Source of the DNA: Vibrio viridaestus | Lineage (GTDB): Bacteria; Pseudomonadota; Gammaproteobacteria; Enterobacterales; Vibrionaceae | Reading direction: 5' to 3' | DNA length: 64,000 nucleotides | Assembly (NCBI RefSeq): GCF_003856525.1 | Contig: NZ_RJVQ01000002.1 | Location: 186,001-250,000, forward strand | Part shown: in pieces, positions 46,529 to 55,795 of the stretch | Numbering within the stretch: position 1 is the first letter of the stretch | Layout: the number at the start of each line of letters is the position of its first letter | Translations under genes and position numbers: made by a program | Notes under the pieces: generated by a model | Databases searched by the model: none | Told to the model about the DNA's origin: nothing | The model's input: only the letters and a program-made list of their open reading frames with translations

Positions 46529-47506
46529 ATGCCCGGTGAATTTGACATTATTAAGAACTACTTCAGTCAAAAGCAAACCTCGAGAAAAGACGTTCACTTA
46601 GATATTGGTGATGATTGCGCCATTGTTCAGGCTCCTGATAATGCGCGTATTGCCATTACGACAGATACATTAGTAGAAGGGACTCATTTTTTACCCGGAG
46701 TCAATCCAGCATGGGTGGCGTATAAAGCGCTGGCATCCAACATTAGCGATCTTGCTGCAATGGGAGCAACACCAGCATGGTGCTCTCTCGCTCTCACTTT
46801 GCCATCGATTGATGAAAACTGGATTGAGTCCTTTAGCTCTGCATTTTTCCGTCTTGCTGATTATTACAATATCAAACTTATCGGTGGCGATACGACAAAG
46901 GGCTCCTTAAGTATCACGATCACAATCCAAGGCTTTGTACCTAAAGAGCGTGCTATGCTGCGAAGTGGTGCCAACCCTGGGGATTGGATATACGTTACCG
47001 GAGAGTTAGGTGACAGCCAGGCAGGTCTCGATATTATTCTTGATCCTCAGTTAAAACAGTCGCCTAATGCAGATGTATTAGAAGAACGCCATTATATCTC
47101 AACGCCAAGAATTCTCGCGGGACAAGCGTTAGTCAATGTGGCGTCATCTGCAATTGATATTTCCGATGGGCTCATATCAGATTTGCAACATATTCTCAAA
47201 GCGTCCGAGGTTGGTGCCCGGTTAAATTTGGAAAAACTGCCTTATACGGATGAATTGCTCGAGTATTTGAAAAATGATCGGGAAAAGGCCATGCAGTATG
47301 CGTTGACTAGTGGAGAAGAGTATGAGCTTTGCTTTACCATACCAGATTACAGTCGAGTGGCGTTAGAAAGTGCTATGGCTCATACAGGAACTCGCTATAC
47401 CTGTATTGGTCAGATACAAGCTGGTAATAAACTTGCTCTGTATTTAAATAACAATAAAATCGACTGGCAGTTAGCTGGCTATGACCATTTTCAGAGGGGA
47501 AAATGA
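46529..47506 (+). CDS. thiL: Thiamine-monophosphate kinase
   Basis: A 325-residue enzyme making thiamine diphosphate from the monophosphate. Metal and ATP sites are visible: DIGDDCAIV, TDTLVEGTHF, ASNISDLAAMGATP and LIGGDTTKG. ISDGLISDLQHIL contributes to the C-terminal domain. Length matches E. coli ThiL (325 aa). It overlaps pgpA by 4 nt (ATGA) and is preceded by AGGA. Confidence 0.97.
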   Translation: MPGEFDIIKNYFSQKQTSRKDVHLDIGDDCAIVQAPDNARIAITTDTLVEGTHFLPGVNPAWVAYKALASNISDLAAMGATPAWCSLALTLPSIDENWIESFSSAFFRLADYYNIKLIGGDTTKGSLSITITIQGFVPKERAMLRSGANPGDWIYVTGELGDSQAGLDIILDPQLKQSPNADVLEERHYISTPRILAGQALVNVASSAIDISDGLISDLQHILKASEVGARLNLEKLPYTDELLEYLKNDREKAMQYALTSGEEYELCFTIPDYSRVALESAMAHTGTRYTCIGQIQAGNKLALYLNNNKIDWQLAGYDHFQRGK

Positions 47507-48003
47507 GTACTAAACCTTTAGCATTGATAAAACTAAGCAATCCTTGGCATCTTTTAGCTACAGGCTTTGGTAGCGGTTTGTCACCAGTAATCCCAGGCAC
47601 GATGGGAACGCTGGCATCGATTCCATTTTATCTTATCTTGGCTCATACCCCAGCATGGTTTTATATCGTTGTTATTTTGATTGCTTCGGTTATTGGGATA
47701 AAAATATGTGCTCAAACGTCTCATGATATGAAGGTGCACGATCATGGTGCTATCGTTTGGGATGAATTTGTTGGATTTTGGATCACAATGATTATGATCC
47801 CATTGCTCGATATCGATGTGTTTGCTTGGCAGTGGATCGTTCTCGGGTTTGTTTACTTCCGATTTTTCGATATGTTGAAACCTTGGCCAATACGCTGGTT
47901 TGATAAAAATATTCATGGTGGTTGGGGAATTATGGTCGATGATATCGTTGCGGGTTTCGTTTCAGCATTGGCTTTATGGATTACCTATATCCTCAATGCC
48001 TAA
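47503..48003 (+). CDS. pgpA: Phosphatidylglycerophosphatase A
   Basis: A 166-residue inner-membrane phosphatase producing phosphatidylglycerol. GFGSGLSPVIPGTMGTLASIP is the N-terminal signature. VWDEFVGFWITM and the closing DDIVAGFVSAL supply conserved acidic residues. Several membrane segments are visible. It is coupled to thiL, as in E. coli. The terminator follows directly. Confidence 0.96.
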   Translation: MSTKPLALIKLSNPWHLLATGFGSGLSPVIPGTMGTLASIPFYLILAHTPAWFYIVVILIASVIGIKICAQTSHDMKVHDHGAIVWDEFVGFWITMIMIPLLDIDVFAWQWIVLGFVYFRFFDMLKPWPIRWFDKNIHGGWGIMVDDIVAGFVSALALWITYILNA

Positions 48004-48024
48004 CTTATCTACATTTCTATAATG

Positions 48025-48059
48025 AATGCCCCAATAGCATGTGCTGTCGGGGCATTTTT
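48025..48059. terminator. Terminator between pgpA and yaeH
   Basis: AATGCCCC pairs with GGGGCATT with an inner AGCA/TGCT stem, followed by TTTG on the plus strand. Convergent genes on both sides. Confidence 0.8.
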
Positions 48060-48060
48060 G

Positions 48061-48447
48061 TCATTGGGATAGTTTATTTACACTGTGCTCGATCTCAGCG
48101 ATTTTATCGGCAACGACTTTTTCTAAGTGTTTTAAGTCCTGTAGGATCTTGTTCTTAAGTTCTGTTTCTGACGGGATGTGGGGCTCGGTTATCTGATTAA
48201 GCTCGTCCAGAATTAACGTAAGACTTCGGTTGATCTCAGTGACTTCCTTATAGTGATGCGTACCACTATCCACGAGAACGGTTTTAACTTGTCGTGGGTA
48301 TTTGAATTTAACGCTTTTTGCAAAAAGTTCTCCTTTCTGTTTATGAAAGTAGATCTTTAGAACATCCTTGAGTGCTTCCTGGCGCAGGGTATATTTTTCG
48401 ATCTGATTGGGGTCGTGAATTCCTAAACTACTAAGATGTGGATACAT
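48061..48447 (-). CDS. yaeH: YaeH family protein (UPF0325/DUF3461)
   Basis: A 128-residue protein of unknown function. [37 protein letters not shown] and KYPRQVKTV are near-identical to E. coli YaeH in pattern, and the length is the same (128 aa). The ATG at 48447 is chosen because GAGAGG lies 7 nt upstream and homology starts there. A GTG 48 nt upstream would place the N-terminus inside an inverted repeat and is rejected. The gene lies downstream of glnD on the same strand, as yaeH is near glnD-dapD in E. coli. Confidence 0.9.
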   Translation of the reverse strand: MYPHLSSLGIHDPNQIEKYTLRQEALKDVLKIYFHKQKGELFAKSVKFKYPRQVKTVLVDSGTHHYKEVTEINRSLTLILDELNQITEPHIPSETELKNKILQDLKHLEKVVADKIAEIEHSVNKLSQ

Positions 48448-48468
48448 TGGTAACCTCTCGAGCTTGAT

Positions 48469-48518
48469 ATTATCAGCCATACTATTTGTGTTCACTCACC
48501 AATAGTATGGCTGATAAT
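48469..48518 (-). repeat. 18-bp perfect inverted repeat between glnD and yaeH
   Basis: ATTATCAGCCATACTATT (48469-48486) is the exact reverse complement of AATAGTATGGCTGATAAT (48501-48518), separated by 14 bases. In RNA this gives a long stable hairpin ending 21 nt before the yaeH start. Neither side has a T-run, so it is not a standard terminator. A smaller hairpin TTACCT-GAG-AGGTAA (48526-48540) lies next to it. Confidence 0.75.
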
Positions 48519-48572
48519 TGTCTCTTTACCTGAGAGGTAAGGTGATGTAGACCTTAGTTCTGAAAATTCAAT

Positions 48573-51194
48573 TTAATTTGGTAGCATTCCCTGAACGTTT
48601 TCAATGAGTTTTTCTCTCAACTCCTGTTGTTCTTCTTCTGTTAGCTGGCGATTATCGCTAGTTGTAATAATAAATAAATCTTCTGCTCTTTCGCCCATTG
48701 TCGTTATTTTTGCACCGTGAAGACGATGTCCTAGCTCAGCAAAGGTTGAACCGACTGTTGCAAGCAATCCAGGCATATCTAAGGCAACAAATTCCATCGG
48801 CGTTCGTTTCTTACTTTGAGTTGGAATAAAGTCCACTTGAGTTTTGACGGTGAAATGTTGCAGTTTACTTGGGGTTCTACGAGTTTTATGTAGAGACGGT
48901 GTACCTTTCGCTAGTGCGTTACGTATATTGGTTGTAATGCTGTCATGACGTTCTTCCTCGATCGCATCTCCGTTCTGGTCCAGAACGATAAATGTATCGA
49001 GAACAAATCCATCTTTACTGGTCATGATTTGAGCGTCATGGACGTTAAATCCACGGCGATCCAGTTCGGCAACGACCGTTGCAAATAAAGCATGTTGGTC
49101 CTTACAGTACACAAAAATTTCTGTTCCCCCGCGAGTTGCCTTTTTACTGACGAGAATCATTGGAATATCCGGGCTCTCATTGTGCAATATATTGGTACTG
49201 TGCCAAGCGATTTGCTTGTGGGTATGACGCAAGAAATAATCCGCTTTAAAGCGCTGCCATAGCATATCAATTTGCTGAGTTGTAAAGCCGTCTTTACGCA
49301 GTAGAGCTGAGGCTAACTGTTTATTGTGGCGTATACGATCTCGTACATCCACTGGATTCTCAAGGCCTCGACGAAGCGCTCTTTGAGTCGAATAAAATAG
49401 CTCTGCCAATAGCGTTCTTTTCCAGCTATTCCATAGATCTGGGTTGGTTGCGCAGATGTCTGCAACGGTCAGACAAACCAATGATTCGAGATACTCTTCA
49501 TCTCGTACAATTTTAGCAAATTCAATGATTACATCGGGATCATAGATATCTCGGCGCTGAGCTGTAACGGACATTAGAAGGTGATTTTGCACCAGCCAGG
49601 AAACTTGCTTAGCCTCTGGTTTTGATAATCCGTGTTCAAGACAGAAATCATAGGCATCGATTGCGCCTATTTCTGAGTGGTCTCCTCCACGACCTTTACC
49701 AATATCATGAAAGATTGCGGCGAGGATCAACAACTCTCGTTTTTGCATGCGGGGGAAGACTTCACAACAGATAGGGTGCTTCGTTTGATATTCTGGATTC
49801 GCAAAACGATTAATGTGTTTTAGCAGGCGAATACTGTGCTCATCAACGGTATACACATGGAATAAATCGAATTGCATCTGACCTACGATATGACTCCATT
49901 GAGGGAGGTAGGTTGCTAAGACTCCATGTTGATGCATCAGGCTAAATGCTTTGTTAAGAGAGTTAGGGTGGCGAACCAACTCCATAAACTTATCGCGAGC
50001 TTCTGGAATGGTACAAAGAAAGGTGTTTAGCCTCCGTCGTGCCGTTCTCAATTCACGCATTGTTGTCGGAGAAACACCGTCTATCGTGGAATCACTGGCT
50101 ATATGAAGGTACATATCCAGAATCGCTTCGGGTTTCTCTTGAAACAAATTAGGAACACGAATTTCGATCAAACTCTCTCGTTTCTGAAATTCATCGTTAA
50201 TAATTTCCGGATCAAACTCTTCACCATCATTAAGAATGGCTTGATCAAATATTTTTAGTAGCATCCGGTTGAGTTCGGCGACACGTCTTAGTGTACGATA
50301 AAACTCTTTCATCATGGTCTCAACTGGCAGGTTTCCTTCACCTGTAAAGCCTAAGCGTTGTGCAACTGGCGCCTGATGAGGGAACGTTAAGCGGTTATCA
50401 TAACGCTTAAGTTCCATATGAAGAGCAAAGCGGACACGCCACAGGAAGTCCTGGCATTCGGATAATTCTCTGTATTCAGCATCAGTCAAAAATCCATTAC
50501 TGCTCATTTCGAGCAGTGATGTCGCGCCGAAATGACGTCTGGCAACCCAGCCCAAGGTATGAATATCACGCAGTCCACCTGGAGTGGATTTTATGTCAGG
50601 CTCCAAATTATATGTTGTGTCGTGATAGCGGGCATGACGTTCTGTCTGTTCTTGAAGTTTTGCTTTGTAGAAAGCTTCTGTAGGCCAAAATGACTCTGAC
50701 AAAATAACCATTTTTAGCTGAAAAAACAGATCACTACTACCACTTAAGCGGCGAGCTTCCTGCAGGTTGGTTGCAACTGTCAAATCCTCACGACCTATAT
50801 CAGAGCATTCGCCAACGGTTCTTACGGCATGGCCGACTTCTAGTCGTAAATCCCATAGTAGAGTTATGAACTCACTCACTTTAGTCTGAATATCAGTGGT
50901 AATTTTGCTTTTTGATAAAATTAAAATATCGATATCTGAAAGGGGATGGAGTTCTCCCCGCCCATATCCACCGACTGCGACAAGGCACATTTCATCATCA
51001 TTAAACTGATATTCTTGCCAAAGGCGTTGGAGTAACTCGTCCATATAATGCGAGCGCCCGAAAACGAGCTCACTAATAGGGTGACGTTGAGTAAATAAGC
51101 TATTCTGATATTCGGCAAAACTGTCCAGTTGAGCTTTCAAATTAGCAATAGACAATTGCTCACTGGTTAAGGTAGACGGGGACTGAAAAGACAT
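48573..51194 (-). CDS. glnD: Bifunctional uridylyltransferase/uridylyl-removing enzyme GlnD
   Basis: An 873-residue nitrogen sensor that uridylylates PII under nitrogen limitation and removes UMP when glutamine is high. The nucleotidyltransferase motif is VGGYGRGELHPLSDIDILIL near residue 85. An HD hydrolase motif is IFHDIGKGRGGDHSEIG. Two C-terminal ACT domains bind glutamine (EIFVYCKDQHALFA and FVALDMPGLLATVGSTFAELG). Length is close to E. coli GlnD (890 aa). It is separated from map by a terminator and from yaeH by the inverted repeat. Confidence 0.97.
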   Translation of the reverse strand: MSFQSPSTLTSEQLSIANLKAQLDSFAEYQNSLFTQRHPISELVFGRSHYMDELLQRLWQEYQFNDDEMCLVAVGGYGRGELHPLSDIDILILSKSKITTDIQTKVSEFITLLWDLRLEVGHAVRTVGECSDIGREDLTVATNLQEARRLSGSSDLFFQLKMVILSESFWPTEAFYKAKLQEQTERHARYHDTTYNLEPDIKSTPGGLRDIHTLGWVARRHFGATSLLEMSSNGFLTDAEYRELSECQDFLWRVRFALHMELKRYDNRLTFPHQAPVAQRLGFTGEGNLPVETMMKEFYRTLRRVAELNRMLLKIFDQAILNDGEEFDPEIINDEFQKRESLIEIRVPNLFQEKPEAILDMYLHIASDSTIDGVSPTTMRELRTARRRLNTFLCTIPEARDKFMELVRHPNSLNKAFSLMHQHGVLATYLPQWSHIVGQMQFDLFHVYTVDEHSIRLLKHINRFANPEYQTKHPICCEVFPRMQKRELLILAAIFHDIGKGRGGDHSEIGAIDAYDFCLEHGLSKPEAKQVSWLVQNHLLMSVTAQRRDIYDPDVIIEFAKIVRDEEYLESLVCLTVADICATNPDLWNSWKRTLLAELFYSTQRALRRGLENPVDVRDRIRHNKQLASALLRKDGFTTQQIDMLWQRFKADYFLRHTHKQIAWHSTNILHNESPDIPMILVSKKATRGGTEIFVYCKDQHALFATVVAELDRRGFNVHDAQIMTSKDGFVLDTFIVLDQNGDAIEEERHDSITTNIRNALAKGTPSLHKTRRTPSKLQHFTVKTQVDFIPTQSKKRTPMEFVALDMPGLLATVGSTFAELGHRLHGAKITTMGERAEDLFIITTSDNRQLTEEEQQELREKLIENVQGMLPN

Positions 51195-51253
51195 ACATGC
51201 TTCCGTGCAAACAAAATTTCAAACTAAGGCAAATTTACCAAAGTTTGGCGCAA

Positions 51254-51284
51254 AAAAATATCCCTGACTTGCAGGGATATTTTT
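51254..51284. terminator. Bidirectional hairpin between map and glnD
   Basis: AAAAATATCCCTG pairs with CAGGGATATTTTT (13 bp, loop ACTTG). The minus strand continues with more Ts, fitting termination of map. Confidence 0.85.
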
Positions 51285-51298
51285 CATAGAAAGGATTT

Positions 51299-52141
51299 CT
51301 AAGCGTTATGGAAGTGCCTTGGTATCGACTCTTCTTCCCGGAGAGTCAAAATTTCACAACCATCAGCGGTCACTAAAAGGGTATGTTCCCATTGAGCCGA
51401 GTTTTTACCATCAGCGGTATAAACCGTCCAGTTATCCTCGTCATCAAGACGACAACCAAATTTACCAGCATTAATCATTGGCTCTATTGTAAAAGTCATG
51501 CCTTCTTGCAGGATGGTACGATCGTTGTTCTTGTAATGAACGACTTGAGGCTCTTCGTGGAAGCCTGCACCAATTCCATGACCACAGTAATCTTTAACAA
51601 TAGAAAACTTCATACGTGGATTGTTCTTATTGTTGGTCTTAATATACTTTTCGATTGCAGTGCCTATTTCACCTAGTTGTAAACCAGGTTTCACCAACTT
51701 AAGAGCTAGGTATAAGCTTTCCTGAGCTACCATACAAAGACGTTTATTTTCAGGAGAGACATTTCCGACTAAGAACATCTTAGAGCTATCGCCATGGTAT
51801 CCGTCTTTGATCACAGTAACGTCGATATTCATAATATCGCCATCCTGCAAAACGGCAGGGCGACGAATTTGACCATAGTATGAATCCTCTGAAGCAGGAA
51901 TACCATGACACACAATGTGGTTGATCGATGTACAGATAGACTTAGGAAAACCGTGATAGTTTAAGGGCGCTGAGATGGCATTTTGTACTTCTTCCGTATA
52001 TTTGGCACAAATTGCATCTAATTCTGCTGTTGTTACGCCAACCTTGACGTGAGGTGCTATCATTTCGAGTAATTCAGCAGCGAGTTTGCCCGCTACTCGC
52101 ATTTTTTCAATTTCTTCTGCGGTTTTAATTTTTACAGACAT
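51299..52141 (-). CDS. map: Methionine aminopeptidase, type I
   Basis: A 280-residue enzyme removing the initiator methionine. Metal ligands lie in DIMNIDVTVIKDGYHGDSSKM (two Asp), GHGIGAGFHEEPQV (His), TFTIEPMIN (Glu) and QWEHTLLVT (Glu). It is slightly longer than E. coli Map (264 aa) because of a C-terminal tail (EEESIPRHFHNA). It is divergent from rpsB, the usual arrangement in gamma-proteobacteria. Confidence 0.97.
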   Translation of the reverse strand: MSVKIKTAEEIEKMRVAGKLAAELLEMIAPHVKVGVTTAELDAICAKYTEEVQNAISAPLNYHGFPKSICTSINHIVCHGIPASEDSYYGQIRRPAVLQDGDIMNIDVTVIKDGYHGDSSKMFLVGNVSPENKRLCMVAQESLYLALKLVKPGLQLGEIGTAIEKYIKTNNKNNPRMKFSIVKDYCGHGIGAGFHEEPQVVHYKNNDRTILQEGMTFTIEPMINAGKFGCRLDDEDNWTVYTADGKNSAQWEHTLLVTADGCEILTLREEESIPRHFHNA

Positions 52142-52296
52142 CGGCTTTCTCTACTTGTTACGTGCACAAAAGTGCTAATCAGAACATTGTAACAATGGTA
52201 AAGTTAACTGCAAGTTAAGAACCGCTTTAAAGTCACATCTGATCACTGTTAAAGGCTTGTATAAGGAATTTTTACTAGCCATAACTCATCAAAATG

Positions 52297-52312
52297 TGGT
52301 ATAAAGCGCGCC
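52297..52312 (+). promoter_or_regulatory. Promoter of rpsB-tsf
   Basis: The extended -10 TGGTATAAA is followed directly by a GC-rich discriminator GCGCGCC, as in promoters under stringent control. The predicted start is near 52312, giving a leader of about 155 nt. Confidence 0.6.
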
Positions 52313-52399
52313 GGATAAAGGTTTATATTCTTCTTAATTGGCGGTATGAACTTTTACCATTAACCTAATTGTTTATTTCACACACATTTCGACACATGT

Positions 52400-52468
52400 T
52401 CCGGGGTGCTCTTTGATGAGTCGGTAATATGGGAAATGTGGAGGCCTAACCCCATAGAGGATTTTAAA
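52400..52468 (+). promoter_or_regulatory. Probable S2 autoregulatory leader of rpsB
   Basis: The stretch from CCGGGGTGCTC to the ribosome site AGAGGA is long and G-rich, with GGGGT and ACCCC segments that can pair (GGCCTAACCCC near 52443). In E. coli and other gamma-proteobacteria the rpsB leader binds S2 to repress translation. Assignment here is by position and resemblance. Confidence 0.45.
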
Positions 52469-53197
52469 ATGGCAACTGTATCAATGCGCGATATGCTTAA
52501 AGCTGGTGTTCACTTCGGTCACCAGACTCGTTACTGGAACCCAAAAATGAAGCCATTCATCTTTGGTGCTCGTAACAAAGTTCATATTATCAACCTAGAA
52601 AAAACTGTACCAATGTTCAACGACGCTCTATCTGAACTAGCTAAAGTTGGCGAGAAAAAAGGTAAAGTTCTTTTCGTTGGTACTAAGCGCGCTGCATCTG
52701 AAGCTGTTAAAGAAGCTGCTATTGCAAGCAACCAATTCTACGTTAACAACCGCTGGTTAGGCGGTATGCTAACAAACTGGAAAACTGTTCGTCAGTCAAT
52801 CAAGCGTCTTAAAGAACTTGAAACTCAGTCAACAGACGGCACATTTGATAAACTAACTAAGAAAGAAGCTCTAATGCGTACTCGTGAAATGGAGAAGCTA
52901 GAGAAATCTCTTGGTGGTATCAAAGATATGGGCGGTCTACCAGATGCTCTATTCATCATTGACGCTGATCACGAGCACATCGCAGTTAAAGAAGCAAACA
53001 ACCTTGGTATTCCTGTATACGCTGTTGTTGATACTAACTCTAACCCAGATGGCGTTGACTACGTTATCCCTGGTAACGACGATGCAATCCGTGCAGTTCA
53101 GCTATACCTAAACGCAGTAGCAGAAACGATCAACGAAGGTCGTAACAAAGATGTTGCAGCGGTTGCTGAAAAAGACGGTTTCGTAGAAGCTGAATAA
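52469..53197 (+). CDS. rpsB: Ribosomal protein S2
   Basis: A 242-residue protein of the 30S subunit. The ATG at 52469 gives [27 protein letters not shown] in typical S2 form; the in-frame codons upstream belong to the leader. FVGTKRAA and [14 protein letters not shown] are hallmarks. Codon use is strongly biased, as expected for high expression. It is followed by a hairpin and then tsf. Confidence 0.98.
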   Translation: MATVSMRDMLKAGVHFGHQTRYWNPKMKPFIFGARNKVHIINLEKTVPMFNDALSELAKVGEKKGKVLFVGTKRAASEAVKEAAIASNQFYVNNRWLGGMLTNWKTVRQSIKRLKELETQSTDGTFDKLTKKEALMRTREMEKLEKSLGGIKDMGGLPDALFIIDADHEHIAVKEANNLGIPVYAVVDTNSNPDGVDYVIPGNDDAIRAVQLYLNAVAETINEGRNKDVAAVAEKDGFVEAE

Positions 53198-53264
53198 TTG
53201 CGGCTCTAAGCCACTCTTAATTAAGTACGACATTAATCTGAAGTACTATTAAGATATAGTTAGC

Positions 53265-53297
53265 ATTAGGGGCCGAACATCAGGCCCCTAATTTTTA
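53265..53297 (+). terminator. Internal (probably partial) terminator between rpsB and tsf
   Basis: ATTAGGGGCC pairs with GGCCCCTAAT (10 bp, loop GAACATCA), then TTTTT. The downstream tsf has no obvious own promoter, so partial read-through is likely. Confidence 0.85.
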
Positions 53298-53325
53298 CCA
53301 CACCGAATCAACTGAGGAATAGAGA

Positions 53326-54168
53326 ATGGCTGTTACTGCTGCTCTAGTTAAAGAACTGCGCGAACGTACTGGCGCAGGCATGATGGAATGTAAGAAAGCG
53401 CTTGTTGAAACTGACGGCGATATCGAACTAGCAATTGAAAACATGCGTAAAAGCGGTGCTGCTAAAGCTGCTAAAAAAGCGGGTAACGTAGCGGCTGAAG
53501 GTACCATCATTATCAAAGAAGCGGACGGCGTTGCTGCACTTGTTGAAGTAAACTGTCAAACTGACTTCGTTGCTAAAGATGGCAGCTTCAATGCTTTCGC
53601 AAACAAAGTTGCTGAAGATGCACTTGCAACTAAAGCGACTGCTGAAGAACTTCAAGCTAAATTTGAAGAAGAGCGCGTAGCTCTTGTTGCTAAAATCGGT
53701 GAAAACATCTCAATCCGTCGTGTTCAGTATATCCAAGGCACAGCTATTGCTTCTTACCGTCACGGTGAGAAAATCGGTGTTGTTGTAGCGGGTGAAGGCG
53801 ACGCTGAAACTCTAAAACACATCGCAATGCACGTTGCAGCTTCACGTCCAGAGTTCGTTAACCCTGAAGACGTACCAGCTGACGTAGTTGAGAAAGAAAA
53901 AGCGGTTCAAGTTGAAATCGCTATGAATGAAGGTAAACCACAAGAAATCGCTGAGAAGATGGTTATTGGCCGCATGAAGAAATTCACTGGCGAAATCTCT
54001 CTTACTGGTCAGCCATTCGTTATGGAACCTAAGAAATCTGTTGGCGAAATCCTTAAAGAAAAAGGCGCTTCAGTTTCTAGCTTCGTTCGCCTAGAAGTAG
54101 GTGAAGGTATCGAGAAGAAAGCTGAAATGAGCTTCGCAGAAGAAGTTGCTGCAGCTCAGAAAGGTTAA
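53326..54168 (+). CDS. tsf: Elongation factor Ts
   Basis: A 280-residue guanine nucleotide exchange factor for EF-Tu. [19 protein letters not shown] is the N-terminal UBA-like signature, and [12 protein letters not shown] contains the TDF motif that displaces magnesium from EF-Tu. Length fits E. coli EF-Ts (283 aa). High codon bias. Co-transcribed with rpsB. Confidence 0.98.
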   Translation: MAVTAALVKELRERTGAGMMECKKALVETDGDIELAIENMRKSGAAKAAKKAGNVAAEGTIIIKEADGVAALVEVNCQTDFVAKDGSFNAFANKVAEDALATKATAEELQAKFEEERVALVAKIGENISIRRVQYIQGTAIASYRHGEKIGVVVAGEGDAETLKHIAMHVAASRPEFVNPEDVPADVVEKEKAVQVEIAMNEGKPQEIAEKMVIGRMKKFTGEISLTGQPFVMEPKKSVGEILKEKGASVSSFVRLEVGEGIEKKAEMSFAEEVAAAQKG

Positions 54169-54191
54169 TCTTTTCTGATCAAACAGTATTA

Positions 54192-54221
54192 AAGACCGTG
54201 GCCAAGGCTGCGGTCTTTTCA
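54192..54221 (+). terminator. Terminator of rpsB-tsf
   Basis: AAGACCGTGGCC pairs with GGCTGCGGTCTT (12 bp with two G-U pairs), followed by TTTTC. Confidence 0.8.
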
Positions 54222-54282
54222 TGATCAAATTCCAGATTAACCGTGATAAATAAGGTGTTATTGTGTCTCATATTTGAGTCTT

Positions 54283-54310
54283 TTTACACATAGGCATTCA
54301 GAAATAATAC
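54283..54310 (+). promoter_or_regulatory. Possible promoter of pyrH
   Basis: TTTACA, 16-base spacer and TAATAC, about 65 bases upstream of the start codon. Confidence 0.4.
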
Positions 54311-54375
54311 GGTAACATCGATAGCTCTTATTTATGACTGTTAATCATACAACTCAGTTTTAGAAGGTAATAACC

Positions 54376-55098
54376 ATGACAACAAATCCTAAACCAGCAT
54401 ATCAACGTGTCTTATTAAAACTCAGTGGCGAAGCGCTTCAGGGCGAAGAAGGTTTTGGTATCGATCCAGCGGTTTTAAACAGAATGGCACAAGAAGTAAA
54501 AGAGCTTGTTGAACTTGGCGTTCAGGTCGGTGTTGTTATTGGTGGTGGTAATTTATTCCGCGGTGCAGGTCTTGCTGAAGCCGGTATGAATCGTGTAGTG
54601 GGTGACCACATGGGAATGCTAGCAACAGTTATGAACGGTTTGGCAATGCGCGATGCTTTACACCGTGCCTATGTGAATGCTCGTGTTATGTCTGCTATTC
54701 CATTAAATGGTGTTTGTGATGATTACAACTGGTCTACAGCGATTAGAGAACTGCGTCAGGGACGTGTTGTGATCTTTTCTGCTGGTACTGGTAATCCTTT
54801 CTTCACTACTGACTCTGCTGCATGTCTACGTGGTATCGAGATTGAAGCTGACGTAGTTCTCAAAGCAACAAAAGTTGATGGTGTATATTCTGCAGATCCG
54901 GTAGCCAACCCAGATGCTGAACTGTATGATAAGTTAAACTATAGCGAAGTCTTAGATAAAGAGCTTAAAGTGATGGATTTAGCAGCATTTACTTTAGCTC
55001 GTGATCATAAGATGCCAATTCGCGTATTCAATATGAATAAACCAGGTGCGCTTCGTCGTGTCGTAATGGGCGAATCTGAGGGCACTCTAATTAACTAG
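54376..55098 (+). CDS. pyrH: UMP kinase
   Basis: A 240-residue amino-acid-kinase-fold enzyme that makes UDP from [21 protein letters not shown] and [11 protein letters not shown] are the phosphate-binding segments. [17 protein letters not shown] binds UMP. It is feedback-regulated by UTP and activated by GTP in enterobacteria. AGAAGG precedes the ATG. Followed by frr at 49 nt. Confidence 0.98.
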   Translation: MTTNPKPAYQRVLLKLSGEALQGEEGFGIDPAVLNRMAQEVKELVELGVQVGVVIGGGNLFRGAGLAEAGMNRVVGDHMGMLATVMNGLAMRDALHRAYVNARVMSAIPLNGVCDDYNWSTAIRELRQGRVVIFSAGTGNPFFTTDSAACLRGIEIEADVVLKATKVDGVYSADPVANPDAELYDKLNYSEVLDKELKVMDLAAFTLARDHKMPIRVFNMNKPGALRRVVMGESEGTLIN

Positions 55099-55147
55099 TT
55101 CCCGAGGATGCGTTCCTTAAGGTTAAAAAACAATCAAGGTGATGTTT

Positions 55148-55705
55148 GTGATTAATGAAATCAAAAAAGACGCGCAAGAGCGTATGGATAAGAGCGTAGA
55201 TGCACTTAAAAACAACCTAAGCAAGATTCGTACAGGACGTGCACACCCAAGTTTGTTAGCTGGTATTTCAGTTGAGTATTATGGCGCACCCACTCCTCTT
55301 AATCAGGTGGCGAACGTGGTAGCGGAAGATGCTCGTACTCTGGCTATTACAGTTTTTGATAAAGAACTGACACCTAAAGTTGAAAAAGCAATCATGACCG
55401 CTGACTTGGGCTTAAACCCAATGTCTGCTGGTACTGTTATTCGTGTACCACTTCCTCCATTAACGGAAGAGCGTCGTAAAGACCTAGTTAAAATCGTGCG
55501 TGGTGAAGCGGAAGGCGGTCGCGTTGCTGTCCGTAATATTCGTCGTGATGCTAACGGTGATCTGAAAGGCTTGTTGAAAGACAAAGAAATTTCAGAAGAT
55601 GAAGATCGTAAAGCACAAGATGAAATTCAGAAATTGACTGATGCTGCTGTTAAGAAAATCGATGATATTCTTGCAGCAAAAGAAAAAGAACTAATGGAAG
55701 TTTAA
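55148..55705 (+). CDS. frr: Ribosome recycling factor
   Basis: A 185-residue factor that, with EF-G, splits the ribosome after termination. The GTG at 55148 gives [17 protein letters not shown] and exactly the 185 residues of E. coli RRF, with AAGG 8 nt upstream. Earlier in-frame GTG and ATG codons lie inside the ribosome site and are rejected. [11 protein letters not shown] and [17 protein letters not shown] are family hallmarks. Confidence 0.97.
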   Translation: MINEIKKDAQERMDKSVDALKNNLSKIRTGRAHPSLLAGISVEYYGAPTPLNQVANVVAEDARTLAITVFDKELTPKVEKAIMTADLGLNPMSAGTVIRVPLPPLTEERRKDLVKIVRGEAEGGRVAVRNIRRDANGDLKGLLKDKEISEDEDRKAQDEIQKLTDAAVKKIDDILAAKEKELMEV

Positions 55706-55725
55706 TTCTTTTTTTGTGTATTTTG

Positions 55726-55757
55726 AGCGCTGAGCCTTTACCGCACAGCGCTTTTTT
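55726..55757 (+). terminator. Terminator of pyrH-frr
   Basis: AGCGCTG pairs with CAGCGCT around a 13-base loop, followed by TTTTT. Confidence 0.8.
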
Positions 55758-55795
55758 ATTCCTTGCTTTCGATAGTCACAATAACTATATAAATC

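Larger units (their letters stand above)
52142..52468. other. Divergent region between map and rpsB
   Basis: 327 bases without a gene. It contains the rpsB promoter (52297-52312) and its long leader. The map promoter must lie in the left half, but no clear match is seen. Confidence 0.5.

Noticed and set aside
48448-48495. Upstream GTG start extending YaeH by 16 residues
   Set aside because: It lies in the loop of the 18-bp inverted repeat, lacks a ribosome site and extends beyond the conserved family start.
52406-52468. Upstream start extending ribosomal protein S2
   Set aside because: The extra residues are translation of the leader; S2 begins at [13 protein letters not shown] with AGAGG in front.
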